From: Treponema sp. Marseille-Q3903
GTDB taxonomy: Bacteria > Spirochaetota > Spirochaetia > Treponematales > Treponemataceae
Reading direction: 5' to 3'
DNA length: 64,000 bases
Assembly: GCF_014334335.1 (NCBI RefSeq)
Contig: NZ_JACSEU010000001.1
Span: 1,364,001-1,428,000, forward strand
The position numbers and the translations under genes were made by a program. The first letter of the stretch is position 1; the number at the start of each line of letters is the position of its first letter. Shown here piece after piece: positions 27,249 through 36,603 of the stretch. The notes under the pieces were generated by a model, which worked only from the letters and a program-made list of their open reading frames with translations, was not told the DNA's origin and searched no databases.

Positions 27249-27697
27249 TTGTTTTATTGATAAGTTTAATGATTGCGTTTTGTATCGGTTGTGTTATGGG
27301 CCTTTTCCTGTTTGCCATTTTTACTATAGGTGTCGCCTTAAACGGATGGTGCACTCTACCTATTGCTAACTTTTCTACTCTTGAAACTTTTATAGAAATC
27401 TACATTATTCTTTTCCTGATTTTCAGAAAGATAAGGGACAATGTTGGATGGAAGGCTGCAAGGGTTGTTCAGATAGTCTTTTGGACTTTTGCCGGAATCA
27501 CAGGCTTTATAACAATCCTTGTCGCTTATAAAGCTTTCAGATACGGCATAGACTCGCCGCGTTTTGTTTATACTCTGGTTGACGGCATTCCGGTATTGGA
27601 CTGGATTGAAAACGGAATCATTCAGCTGTGGTTCAAGATTCAGTCTTTTTTCGACAAGATTGTTCAGGCTGTAGATAATTTTGCTGGTGATATTTAA
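27245..27697 (+). CDS. Small integral membrane protein of the cassette
   Basis: A 150-residue protein with three hydrophobic segments (LLISLMIAFCIGCVMGLFLF, ETFIEIYIILFLIFRK, IVFWTFAGITGFITILVAY) and an amphipathic C-terminus (WIENGIIQLWFKIQSFF). Its ATG overlaps the stop of the RHH gene, which indicates translational coupling. I recognise no family. A role in entry exclusion or in the transfer channel would fit its position between the two transfer operons but is not shown. Confidence 0.55.
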   Translation: MIVLLISLMIAFCIGCVMGLFLFAIFTIGVALNGWCTLPIANFSTLETFIEIYIILFLIFRKIRDNVGWKAARVVQIVFWTFAGITGFITILVAYKAFRYGIDSPRFVYTLVDGIPVLDWIENGIIQLWFKIQSFFDKIVQAVDNFAGDI

Positions 27698-27726
27698 TCA
27701 CAAAAAAAATATAAGGAGATGCTATT

Positions 27727-28092
27727 ATGGCTGAAGTTGAAACAGATTATCTTTCCCTGGTCAGGGAAGAATTTGTTGCTCGCGGCGTAAAGCATGGCGG
27801 ACAGGTTTCGTTCGTCAAGGTCAAAAAGGAAATCAACAGGGACAATTTTGACAAGGAATTCGTCGATAACATTATCCCTGATGACAACCTTCCTTTTACA
27901 GACAAGGAAAACTTGGTTCTGAACGGAGAAACGGCATGGCTTCCCATTAACGCTCAGAAGTATCCTGGTATCTGCAAGAGCATGACAGCAAACCAGGCTG
28001 GCTACTTTGCAATCCGCAAGTGCAAGCAGCAGGGGTGGGACTTTTTGGAAGACTGGCAATGCGTCCTTTCAAACCTTGAAATGGACTTATAA
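27727..28092 (+). CDS. Small hypothetical protein
   Basis: A 121-residue soluble protein after a good AAGGAG site, 29 bp behind the membrane-protein gene. It mixes acidic and basic residues; VARGVKHGGQVSFVKVKKE and TANQAGYFAIRKCKQQGWDF are its most distinctive segments. There is no signal peptide. Local GC is slightly higher than in the flanking genes. No known family. Confidence 0.55.
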   Translation: MAEVETDYLSLVREEFVARGVKHGGQVSFVKVKKEINRDNFDKEFVDNIIPDDNLPFTDKENLVLNGETAWLPINAQKYPGICKSMTANQAGYFAIRKCKQQGWDFLEDWQCVLSNLEMDL

Positions 28093-28308
28093 AAAAAGTA
28101 TAATTAACACATCAAATCCATACACCTTGTATGGTCGGCTATAACAACCGTAAATCCAGCACCGTCAAAATCCGGCGGATAGTGGGCTTCTAAAAGCCTT
28201 CGTGGTGCATCCGGAAAATAAACAACAAAAACTATGCAGTAAAAAGATTGTCTAAATACTTTTTTTTGTATAGTAAAGAAATTAAAAGATTTTTCTGGAG
28301 GAAGAATT
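28093..28308. other. Intergenic segment with nested inverted repeats and a possible gene relic
   Basis: Between the hypothetical gene and the lipoprotein gene the DNA is less AT-rich than usual and can fold: CCATAC/GTATGG near 28128-28144, and nested GCACC/GGTGC enclosing GGCTT/AAGCC around 28160-28210. On the minus strand one frame reads YPPDFDGAGFTVVIADHTRC, which looks like the tail of a real protein and may be debris. A weak promoter (TTGTCT, 15 nt, TATAGT, 28248-28274) precedes the lipoprotein gene. Confidence 0.35.
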
Positions 28309-29070
28309 ATGTTTAAATCAAAATTTGCAAAAGAGATGTTTTCTCTTTTCTGTCTGGCAAGTATTCTGCTTGCAATTTCCTGCACACAGCCTACTTCTGG
28401 CGGCAGTTCCGGCAGCAACAACAATTCCAGTGAGACGATTGCCGCAGGTTGGTATGCATACACGACAAACGCAAATTCGGCTATGCCACAGACAACGTAT
28501 CTTTACATCAAGGTTGACGGAAGCGTGGAAAGAGCCGGAAGTTCAAGTTATGAGTATAAAGACAGCCAATTGAAAATGATTCAACAGCAGCTTTCTTATT
28601 CAACCTGCAAAAAAAACGCTGACGGAACAAATATTACTTTTGCTTCGTGCGATGCTCCTTCCTGGGCAACTGATTCTGAAAAAAACGGCGGAAAGGACAA
28701 TCCAAAAGGAAATATATGTCCTTACGCTCCAGGAGAATATCTTGACTGTGCAAAAGACACTGCCATTGACGAATCTCATTTATATGATAACCTTTATGGC
28801 TCAAACTATTATTTAAAAGAAGTGACCTGGCCAATAAATAAGAATATTCAATTATGGAGTGCAAAGGAACTGCAATATACTGATTCTTGTTCTGACAGTT
28901 TTGGCTATATTAATTTTAATAATGTTTTTGTTATTGGAAAAGATATGACGGTCGGAGAAACCATTAGAATTTGTATGATGGATTCAGCTTACATAAATTA
29001 TGTTGTAAAAATTACTTTTACGAAAGCTGTTCCCACAGGCGGCGGAAATATTTACCGGAACAAAATATAA
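28309..29070 (+). CDS. Lipoprotein carried by the element
   Basis: A 253-residue protein with a lipoprotein signal: basic start, hydrophobic core and lipobox LLAISC with Cys25, followed by a Gly/Ser/Asn-rich linker (TSGGSSGSNNNSSE). The mature part (GWYAYTTNANSAMPQTTYLY and on) has mixed strands and several Cys (STCKK, FASCDAP, NICPYAP, EYLDCAK, TDSCSD), which may form disulfides. Function unknown; it may be a surface-exclusion or adhesion lipoprotein. It has a good GGAGGAAG ribosome site, and its transcript should end at the bidirectional terminator shared with the giant lipoprotein gene. Confidence 0.75.
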   Translation: MFKSKFAKEMFSLFCLASILLAISCTQPTSGGSSGSNNNSSETIAAGWYAYTTNANSAMPQTTYLYIKVDGSVERAGSSSYEYKDSQLKMIQQQLSYSTCKKNADGTNITFASCDAPSWATDSEKNGGKDNPKGNICPYAPGEYLDCAKDTAIDESHLYDNLYGSNYYLKEVTWPINKNIQLWSAKELQYTDSCSDSFGYINFNNVFVIGKDMTVGETIRICMMDSAYINYVVKITFTKAVPTGGGNIYRNKI

Positions 29071-29115
29071 AGTAACGGATTTTACAAAACTTCCTTATTG
29101 GTGTTTTAAATAAGT

Positions 29116-29150
29116 AAAAAGGGCTGCCCAAATGGACAGCCCAATTTTTT
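29116..29150. terminator. Bidirectional terminator between two lipoprotein genes
   Basis: A 9-bp stem with one mismatch (29121-29129 with 29134-29142) and loop AAAT is flanked by an A-run (29116-29120) and a T-run (29145-29150), so it works in both directions. Confidence 0.85.
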
Positions 29151-32100
29151 ACTTGGTGCAATATTTATTGCATTTTCTTGTTTCTTTATAGACCTTTATT
29201 TCAAACTGCTTTGAAATATTATGTCCGTTATGATGCAAAGTGATTTTTATTGTTCCCAAGTCTTCAATGGAATAGTTCCTGTCTGTAGAATTCTGCAGAG
29301 TAGCTGTAACATGGGGACTCCAAACTTGAGCTGGAATTGTTGCCGTATAACTTGCCTGTTTATAAGACTGTGTATGAGATATGCCAGGACAATAATACCA
29401 GGCAATTTTCTCAAATTCACTCTTAGAGTAAGTCTTGCCTACTTCTGCAGGATTATCTGCCAACCCCCACCATTTTGATGTCCAAGCATTTCCTTCATCA
29501 TTTTTTGCATACACCCATTTATTTTTGCAAGTATCTCCCATGTTTCCTGTGTTTATATCTATATCCTGCTTTGAATATGAATGGGATAACAAACCAACCC
29601 AAGAAAAATTATGATCGCCCCAAGAATACCAATAGTCTCCGTCTCCTGCCCAATAAAAATCTGTCTTCCAATTTTCTATGGTTATGGCTCCTGCTGTATT
29701 GTCATAATAATATGTTTCCACAAGGCCGCCTTGTGTCTGGCTTGTCACAACCCTTTCTAGATTCGGATAGTAAACAGGTTTCTTTGCGGAAGATACATAA
29801 TAAACTTGATCTACATTATCAGTTCCACCATTAACCGTAAACGTGCTTGTAGATGTATTAAAACCAGAAACTGTTACACCGCTTTTTGGTGTAAATGTAA
29901 TATTCTCTATTCTAGCATTTGCAACAGGCAGATTCATTGTTGTATAAAATTCTCCAGTCTCGCCGTCTCCAATGTAGAGAACATTATTCTCTCTGTCAAA
30001 TCTTGAGAATATGCCATCCTTATTGGTGAAAGACAGAATCGGTTTTATATCAGTATCTGCATAGGCAAACTTGGCAGTAAAGGTTTTACTACCGACAACT
30101 TCGTTGTTGTTATTCGGATTCGTTGCCTGAACATGAATTGTAATTTCTTGTGGAGTTTCGCTTTTTGGAGTAATTATAATTGTTCCAGTTCCATCACCGC
30201 TGTTGTTTACAACATAATCATAATAACCGTCATCGGCAGATGTTACCGCAATATCAGCATATTTCGGATTTACCTTAAATCCAATTTCCGCAGACTCTGT
30301 AGGAATACATTTTATCGGGAACTTTCCGGTAAGAGTAAAATCATAATCCCATGCGACTCTTACACTTAGATTTACCTTTACATTTCCGTCTGTAACACCA
30401 TAAAGGTTGCCGCTTCCTTCTGCTATACCTTCAACTTGAACATATCCGACACCATTTGCATCGCAGCCCAAGTCCGTATATGTAAAGAAGTCTTTCTGCT
30501 GGTTCATAGTCCAGGTGATATTAGCGGTTGCAGGGCTTACCGTGTATTTGATTTTCTTTGTTCCACCGTTAGGCTGGACGCTTGCGCTTGTAGATTCAAG
30601 GACAAAGCTCTTTCCAGCCTGCACAAGTACTGTACACTTCGCTACAGAATTGCTGTCAGGAAGCTGAGCCATTACTTCTGCCTCGCCTACATTTATCGGA
30701 TAGATTGTAACGTTTTGACCGCTTCCCATAACACGGCATACTTCGTTTTCTCCAACATTGTGAACAGTCCATTCAAGGTCATTGTAGTCATTATTGCTTT
30801 CTGCGTTTTCAATAGTGGCCTTTAATGTTGTTCCGGAACTTCCCTTTAACAAAGTGATGTAAGACTTATTGAAAGTTACTGCTTTTACAGCGCTACCTGG
30901 AACTACTACAAAGAACTGTAGATTGCTTGCAGCCTTTTCGTGTGAACAGGTAATAATGGCTTCACCGCTTTTGTTTGCTGTTATGTAGATGCTCTGGCCG
31001 GTAACAGTTCCGTTTGAAGTCAGACCTGCAATACTTACAATATCAGTGTCGCTTGTGGTCCATTTTAGGTTCTGCTGGTCGCTTGAGACAATTCCAGTTC
31101 CAGTAATAGAAGCACTTAATGTCTGGCTTTTTCCTTTGTTCACAGTATAAATTGTAGATGACGATGTAATGTAACAGGCGTTCACTTCCGCTTCTTTTAC
31201 ATATACCATCATCTCTGCACTTGCCTGAACAACTCCTGTTGAATTTGCAACCAATCTTGCGTGGACTGTTGTAGTTCCTGCGGCAATTCCTTTAATTTGG
31301 GCAGTAGTCTTAGTTCCTTCAATCAAACAAATATTCGGGTTATCTGTAGAATATTCGACATGAGTTGAGACTTTTGTATTTGGAACTTCCATTGTCTTAA
31401 AGTCTACACGTCCCGCCGTTATACTTGTATATTCGTCAGGAAATTTAAATGTAGAATATTCTTGAACAGTTACAACTATCTGCTGGTCATAGGTTGCCTT
31501 CGGATGATGAATTGTGATTGTTACCTGTCCCTGCTGCTTTGGTTCGATTGTGCAGACATTTGCAGAATAAACAAAGTTTATTACATCATACACATCAAGA
31601 GACCAAGTAAAGTTATATTTGTCTGTTTCGCTTCCGTTTACAAGGCTTGCAGTAATCGTCTGGGTAGAATCAGTGGGCTTCATATTGATGATACTTGACG
31701 GAACTGAAATGTAGCAATCGCTTTGAACAACCTTATCGCAAACGACAAGAATTTGTGCGCTGTAAACAGATTTGGGGTGGGAAACAGTAATGTATGCTAT
31801 GCCTTCCTTCAATGCCCTTATCTTTCCAACCTCATTCTGACCGTAGCAGACGCAGATAGATGAATCATTGGACTGCCAGATAAAATCTTTTAAGTCTCCC
31901 TCTTTTCCGCCCACAAGGTCTGCTGTAACCGAAGTATATGTTGAGCCTATGTTTACTGTAATTACAGACGAGGTAAGCTGTATGTAAGGATTTGCAGCCG
32001 CTGCTATCGGGTCTACACACTGTGCAATAATCTGCAAGGAATAAGCGCACTTTCTATTTGTTACAGTTATTATTGCTGTTCCTATTGAATTTCCTTTAAG

Positions 32101-35070
32101 GACGGCGGTCGCTCCAGTCTGTGTAATATCAACTATACTTGGGTCAGAAGAAACCCAGTTGTAGCCGTCAACTATCACTTCTTCTGAGTTCTTTACGGAA
32201 ACGGAGACGGTCCTTGTATTTCCCTCTCCAATTGCCACAACATTTGAAGATGTCGTGAGGTAGGTAAATCCGGCAAGATCTTCTGCAGAGTTTCCAACCA
32301 CCACAAGGACTTTCTTGGAAATTGTTGACTTTGTATGCGTAATCGTAATTTCCGCCTGGCCGCTTCCAACCGGCTTGATATAGGCAAGACCATTTGTAGA
32401 CTGGCTTGAGATTTGTGCGATTTCAGGTTTGTCTATTTCAAAATTAAATCCAGTCTTGTCCGGTCCGGTATAATTTACAAGGACGGCATCTAAACGCTGT
32501 GCAGGGTCGTCTTTGAGCATTGTAATAACATCAGAACTTGAAATATAAACGACAGGCTCTGCTTCGTTGATTACATATTCGCTTCCGACACGGACATAAA
32601 TTTTCAAAGTGTTTTGGCTGTCTGTGTGTGTTACACGAACTATTGTTTCTCCTTCCTTTTTTGCAGTTATTGTTGCTGAAGTTCCGTTTGGAGAGACTCT
32701 TGCAACTGATTCATCTTCGACAGTCCATGTAATTTCACCATATTTTGAAGAGCTTAAATTTATTGCAGAAACGCTAACCTGTTTTTCATCTCCTGCCTTG
32801 CCAAGATTCACGACATTCTGACTTGTTGTAAAATACACTTCGGGCAATGTCTGGACAGCTCTTTCAGGATAAACAGTAATTGTATAAGAACAAGAGTATG
32901 ACTTGTTTTCACTGTCTTTTACCGTTACGGTTACTGTCGCAGTTCCGGCTTTCAATCCTTTTACGCTTGCCGTAAGGGGATTGGCTTCAATCTTTTCAAC
33001 AGAACAGACTGTAGAATCAGTTACAGTCCATTGGGCTGCAGAAAAGTCATAAGGTTTTTCATCCTGATATTCCTTTCCGTTTTCATCAATTTTAGTTTCA
33101 TAACTTTCAAAACCGACCTGACTTGTCATACAATAGGCAGATTTACCAATCTCTAGATTGTAATACAGCTTGTCAGAGTAGAGGGCTTTCATATTGCGAA
33201 GTTCTTTTTCGGTATCTGCAGTAAGTATCATAACCTTTTTATCAGCGTCCGCCTTATTATGGCTTATCGTAATGTAAGAAATTGTGTTTCCTGTTCCAAG
33301 AGGCGGAGCAGTGATATTTGCTACATTGCCATTCGCAGAAATACCGATTGCAGGATTATTGCAAGACCATCTTATGCTTCCGTCATCACTTGCAACCTTA
33401 TTGTTACCCTTTAGTTGAACTGTATACTCGGTAGTTGCACCATTAAGAACACGGATTAATCCGTCTCCTGCAAAATACAATGGCTCAGTCAGAATCGCGT
33501 CTCTATTCAAGACTTTGACAAGGATTTCTGTCGGATATATAACTTTTGGATGAGTTATAGTTATAACGGCTGTTCCCTCATATTTTGGTTCAATAAAAGC
33601 CTTGCCGTATGCGTAGGTAAAAGACGCTGCCCTTGAATGAATTACAGAGCCGTTAGATGTATCCATTGAAACTACATCATTTGAACTGCCGTCAGTCGTT
33701 GTGCTTTTTATCGACCATGTGAATCCGGCTTCGTCTCCTTCGCTTCCGCCTTTTAGCGAAACATTAAGATAAGTTCCTTCTGCTCCAACTTTTGTCCTGA
33801 CATAATTCTGGCTTGTAGTTATATAGCAAGAAGAATCAACTGCGTCTGTAAGCTGTCCGTTTACAATCAAGAGAACTTCCCTTGTATACGCTGCCTTTTC
33901 ATGGCTTATCAATAGTTTGCAAGAACCGTTAGCTTTTCCTTTGAGCATTACTTCATTTCCAACCCAGCCTACGATTTCCGCAACATTGTAATCGTCAAGG
34001 GCATAAGTAAATCCGTCTACATCATATTCACCGATATTAATATTCTCCAATGTAGATTTTACAGTCTGTTCAGTTTCACCAGAAAGTGTAACTACAGTCT
34101 TGTCCGGCTGAATATACACATTTTTTACAACAGAGATTACTCTGCAAAGAATATCAAGCGGATAAGCAGAATCAGGATGTGTAACTCTCAATGTGCAGCT
34201 TCCGGCTTTAAGCGGTTTTACAACAGCTTTATTGCCATTCGTTTCTACTCTAACAGGAGTGTTTGAATCTTCGTTTATTATTTCCCAGCGGAACTGGCTG
34301 TCTGAAGAATCCTTTTTGCCGTTCACAAGAGAAACTGAAATATTCTGCTCATTGTCTGCAAGGTTCATCGTAAGAATATTGTTTGTCGTTGTTATGTAAG
34401 TTACGTTTGTTGCGTCCGCAAAGACATAGATTCCCATGTAATATGGATATGAAGCCTTGTTGTGTGTAATTTTGACTCTGGCGTATCCAGTATCTTTTGC
34501 AGTTATAAGACAATACTGACCTGTGGGTTCTATCGAAGCTACATTTGGATTGTCGCAAGTCCACGAATAGCCGTCTATATCTGCCGCACTACCACCGTAT
34601 AAAGAACAGAAAACTTTTTCTGTTACACCAGGTGCAGTCTGTATAATTGAAGTGCTTGAATAAATATAAGGTTCTACTGTTTCTTCGTAATTTTTTGCAA
34701 AGCCTTTTACGGTTACAATACAAGTCGCTTCATAGCCACCGTAAGAGCATTTGAGGTTTGTCTGACCTTCTTTCTTGCCTGTAATGGTTACTCCCCATGC
34801 GGAACTTGTATCTGCCTTAATAATCGATTCATCATAAGACCAAGCGAGTTTCACATCTTTTTGCACATCGTTGGGTCGGATATTTACCGTAACATAGTTC
34901 ATCTCTCCGACAGAAACATTAACACTTGTTTTTGCCATAGTAAGACTTGTGATTGAAATACTGCTACCAGGCTGGTCTTCTGAAAAGCTGTTAAAAAAAT
35001 TACAGCTAGAAAGAAAACATACAATGCTTAAAAACAGAATAACTGTTTTTGTGAATTTGAAGTTTTTCAT
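29149..35070 (-). CDS. Giant surface lipoprotein with about 16 bacterial Ig-like (Big_2-type) repeats
   Basis: A 1973-residue protein. It has a lipoprotein signal (TVILFLSIVCFLSSC, Cys near residue 23). Then about 16 repeats of roughly 85-100 residues follow, each with a TSSxxxVxxG-like start, a W-x-x-x-D/N-x-x-I/V centre (TWTVEDESVARVSPNGTSAT) and a strand ending in an I/V-T/S-H-x-K/D-x-x-Y motif (ITITHPKVIYPTE; VKITHNKASYPY). The last 350 residues form a different Trp/Tyr-rich domain (FYWAGDGDYWYSWGDHNFSW). Big repeats occur in adhesins and invasins. The gene lies between trbI and the traG operon, inside the transfer region, so a role in cell contact during mating is plausible. It probably forms its own unit, with AAGGAG 7 nt before the ATG. 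Confidence 0.88.
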   Translation of the reverse strand: MKNFKFTKTVILFLSIVCFLSSCNFFNSFSEDQPGSSISITSLTMAKTSVNVSVGEMNYVTVNIRPNDVQKDVKLAWSYDESIIKADTSSAWGVTITGKKEGQTNLKCSYGGYEATCIVTVKGFAKNYEETVEPYIYSSTSIIQTAPGVTEKVFCSLYGGSAADIDGYSWTCDNPNVASIEPTGQYCLITAKDTGYARVKITHNKASYPYYMGIYVFADATNVTYITTTNNILTMNLADNEQNISVSLVNGKKDSSDSQFRWEIINEDSNTPVRVETNGNKAVVKPLKAGSCTLRVTHPDSAYPLDILCRVISVVKNVYIQPDKTVVTLSGETEQTVKSTLENINIGEYDVDGFTYALDDYNVAEIVGWVGNEVMLKGKANGSCKLLISHEKAAYTREVLLIVNGQLTDAVDSSCYITTSQNYVRTKVGAEGTYLNVSLKGGSEGDEAGFTWSIKSTTTDGSSNDVVSMDTSNGSVIHSRAASFTYAYGKAFIEPKYEGTAVITITHPKVIYPTEILVKVLNRDAILTEPLYFAGDGLIRVLNGATTEYTVQLKGNNKVASDDGSIRWSCNNPAIGISANGNVANITAPPLGTGNTISYITISHNKADADKKVMILTADTEKELRNMKALYSDKLYYNLEIGKSAYCMTSQVGFESYETKIDENGKEYQDEKPYDFSAAQWTVTDSTVCSVEKIEANPLTASVKGLKAGTATVTVTVKDSENKSYSCSYTITVYPERAVQTLPEVYFTTSQNVVNLGKAGDEKQVSVSAINLSSSKYGEITWTVEDESVARVSPNGTSATITAKKEGETIVRVTHTDSQNTLKIYVRVGSEYVINEAEPVVYISSSDVITMLKDDPAQRLDAVLVNYTGPDKTGFNFEIDKPEIAQISSQSTNGLAYIKPVGSGQAEITITHTKSTISKKVLVVVGNSAEDLAGFTYLTTSSNVVAIGEGNTRTVSVSVKNSEEVIVDGYNWVSSDPSIVDITQTGATAVLKGNSIGTAIITVTNRKCAYSLQIIAQCVDPIAAAANPYIQLTSSVITVNIGSTYTSVTADLVGGKEGDLKDFIWQSNDSSICVCYGQNEVGKIRALKEGIAYITVSHPKSVYSAQILVVCDKVVQSDCYISVPSSIINMKPTDSTQTITASLVNGSETDKYNFTWSLDVYDVINFVYSANVCTIEPKQQGQVTITIHHPKATYDQQIVVTVQEYSTFKFPDEYTSITAGRVDFKTMEVPNTKVSTHVEYSTDNPNICLIEGTKTTAQIKGIAAGTTTVHARLVANSTGVVQASAEMMVYVKEAEVNACYITSSSTIYTVNKGKSQTLSASITGTGIVSSDQQNLKWTTSDTDIVSIAGLTSNGTVTGQSIYITANKSGEAIITCSHEKAASNLQFFVVVPGSAVKAVTFNKSYITLLKGSSGTTLKATIENAESNNDYNDLEWTVHNVGENEVCRVMGSGQNVTIYPINVGEAEVMAQLPDSNSVAKCTVLVQAGKSFVLESTSASVQPNGGTKKIKYTVSPATANITWTMNQQKDFFTYTDLGCDANGVGYVQVEGIAEGSGNLYGVTDGNVKVNLSVRVAWDYDFTLTGKFPIKCIPTESAEIGFKVNPKYADIAVTSADDGYYDYVVNNSGDGTGTIIITPKSETPQEITIHVQATNPNNNNEVVGSKTFTAKFAYADTDIKPILSFTNKDGIFSRFDRENNVLYIGDGETGEFYTTMNLPVANARIENITFTPKSGVTVSGFNTSTSTFTVNGGTDNVDQVYYVSSAKKPVYYPNLERVVTSQTQGGLVETYYYDNTAGAITIENWKTDFYWAGDGDYWYSWGDHNFSWVGLLSHSYSKQDIDINTGNMGDTCKNKWVYAKNDEGNAWTSKWWGLADNPAEVGKTYSKSEFEKIAWYYCPGISHTQSYKQASYTATIPAQVWSPHVTATLQNSTDRNYSIEDLGTIKITLHHNGHNISKQFEIKVYKETRKCNKYCTK

Positions 35071-35142
35071 AATCTTCTCCTTGAAAAAACTTATTTTCTT
35101 AAAACCTGTTAATTCTGATTCAGCTAATACTTCTATCTAAAT

Positions 35143-35154
35143 CGCAACTTTGCG
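35143..35154. repeat. Variant of the CGCAACGTTGCG palindrome
   Basis: CGCAACTTTGCG in the gap between trbI and the giant lipoprotein gene differs at one position from the core palindrome scattered over 39.8-45.2 kb. It could be a degenerate copy or a chance match. Confidence 0.35.
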
Positions 35155-35189
35155 CTAATACTTAATACTTCATTTTTATGTAATATCTT

Positions 35190-36593
35190 TCAGTTCCTTA
35201 CATATTTTCTGTTCACTTGATTAACCTTCACTGGTGGAAGTTCCAGCGGCATATTTGTAATAAACTTTATTTGTGTTCCCTGTTTTATCCGTATTGTAGG
35301 TTTAATATCCAAGGCTCTGTCTACAATTTTATTTCCAAGTTTACTTGCTTCTGCATAAACATCGTTCATTGAATTTTGGATATACGGATTGTTCTGAGTC
35401 TTTATATTCTGAGTAATTTCTGTCTGGATAATGGAAAACATTGCAACAAGTCCAAGTGCTTTCAATGTTTCAAAAGGATGATTTGTTGCAAAGCCTTTTG
35501 TCCCGCTTTGTCCTTTTGAATCCACTCCGTTCATATTTCCCAATTCAATTCTGTAGCCGTCGGGTCTAATCATCAAGTTCCAAGCAATCTGAACCCTGTT
35601 CTGACCATAATTAACAGAAGAATTATAGGTTGCATAAAGAAGCGTTCCTTCTGGTATAAGTAGGAATGAAGAATCATAGCTTGAATAGACATTTTCTGTT
35701 ACTCTTGCAATTACAACTCCAGGATTGTCAGTATTAATGGCAGTTACAAGAGCGCCAGTTATAATTGTCCCATCCCAAAGAGAAGAATAGGAAAGATACT
35801 GTCCGTTACCTGCTGTGTTCGCCGAAGAATTGTAAAAACTTTCTTTATTTTGCTGATTCATCTGCTGCTGATTTTGATTTTGTTGTGTTCCGTAACTTCT
35901 GTAAGAAGCCTGACTTACCTGATTGGCTTGTTTCATTAAGCTTGCAATATAATCTTCTTTGCTCATTCTTTGTCCGGAACTTTGACTTGTCGTTCCACCA
36001 TACGGATATGAAGACGAGCCACTTAATGCATTTGAAATAATATTTGATTTGCTTTCATAAGAATAATTTTCCTGTCCTGCAATACCTTCTATTTTTCTTA
36101 TTGAAAGAGAATTTCTTGTGTCTGGTCTGTCGGATTTATAAGCTCCGCTTCCACCGCTAGAACCACCGGAAACAGAGACTGGAGCTATTCCTGGTTCAGG
36201 CTGCTGAAAATCTTCTGGAAGTGTTTTTATTATTTCGTCTACTTCTTGTCTCTTTTTCTCAGCAAAATCGTCATTCTCATCATTGACAAAATCAAATGGG
36301 ATCTCTTTGTCTTTCAATTCAATATTCGGCATGAACTTTGTTCCTGCCTTATCAAGTTCAGCGGTTTCTTCTTTTTTGCTCCGGCTGATTTTACTTATAA
36401 GGACAATTACCCCTACAATAATAATAGCAGCAATACCGATTACCATAAAAATATTACCGACATTCAGTTGCTTGGCTTTATTTTCTTCAGGCGGAGTAAA
36501 ATCTAATTCTCCGTCTTCCGTGTCTTTCGTTAAATCTTCAGCTTCGGTGTCTTCTAGGAATAATTCATTTTCATCTTTTTCTTCTTCTGTCAT
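35190..36593 (-). CDS. trbI: TrbI/VirB10 conjugation scaffold protein
   Basis: A 467-residue protein with an acidic cytoplasmic N-terminus, one membrane segment (NIFMVIGIAAIIIVGVIVLI, about 47-66), a Ser/Gln/Asn-rich linker in the periplasm and a C-terminal beta domain. The latter has LIPEGTLLYATYNSSVNYGQ, TVITGALVTAIN-like strands and the hallmark IQIAWNLMIRPDG / IELGNMNGVDSKGQSGTKG region of VirB10/TrbI. It spans both membranes and gates the channel. It follows trbG by 10 bp in the trbF-trbG-trbI operon. Confidence 0.88.
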   Translation of the reverse strand: MTEEEKDENELFLEDTEAEDLTKDTEDGELDFTPPEENKAKQLNVGNIFMVIGIAAIIIVGVIVLISKISRSKKEETAELDKAGTKFMPNIELKDKEIPFDFVNDENDDFAEKKRQEVDEIIKTLPEDFQQPEPGIAPVSVSGGSSGGSGAYKSDRPDTRNSLSIRKIEGIAGQENYSYESKSNIISNALSGSSSYPYGGTTSQSSGQRMSKEDYIASLMKQANQVSQASYRSYGTQQNQNQQQMNQQNKESFYNSSANTAGNGQYLSYSSLWDGTIITGALVTAINTDNPGVVIARVTENVYSSYDSSFLLIPEGTLLYATYNSSVNYGQNRVQIAWNLMIRPDGYRIELGNMNGVDSKGQSGTKGFATNHPFETLKALGLVAMFSIIQTEITQNIKTQNNPYIQNSMNDVYAEASKLGNKIVDRALDIKPTIRIKQGTQIKFITNMPLELPPVKVNQVNRKYVRN

Positions 36594-36603
36594 AGTTATT
36601 CCT

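Noticed and set aside
28093-28308. Integron attC site
   Set aside because: The expected RYYYAAC and GTTRRRY ends are not found at the right places, although the segment is foldable.
29149-35070. Short tandem DNA repeat array
   Set aside because: The repeats are protein domains with low nucleotide identity, not a DNA satellite or CRISPR.
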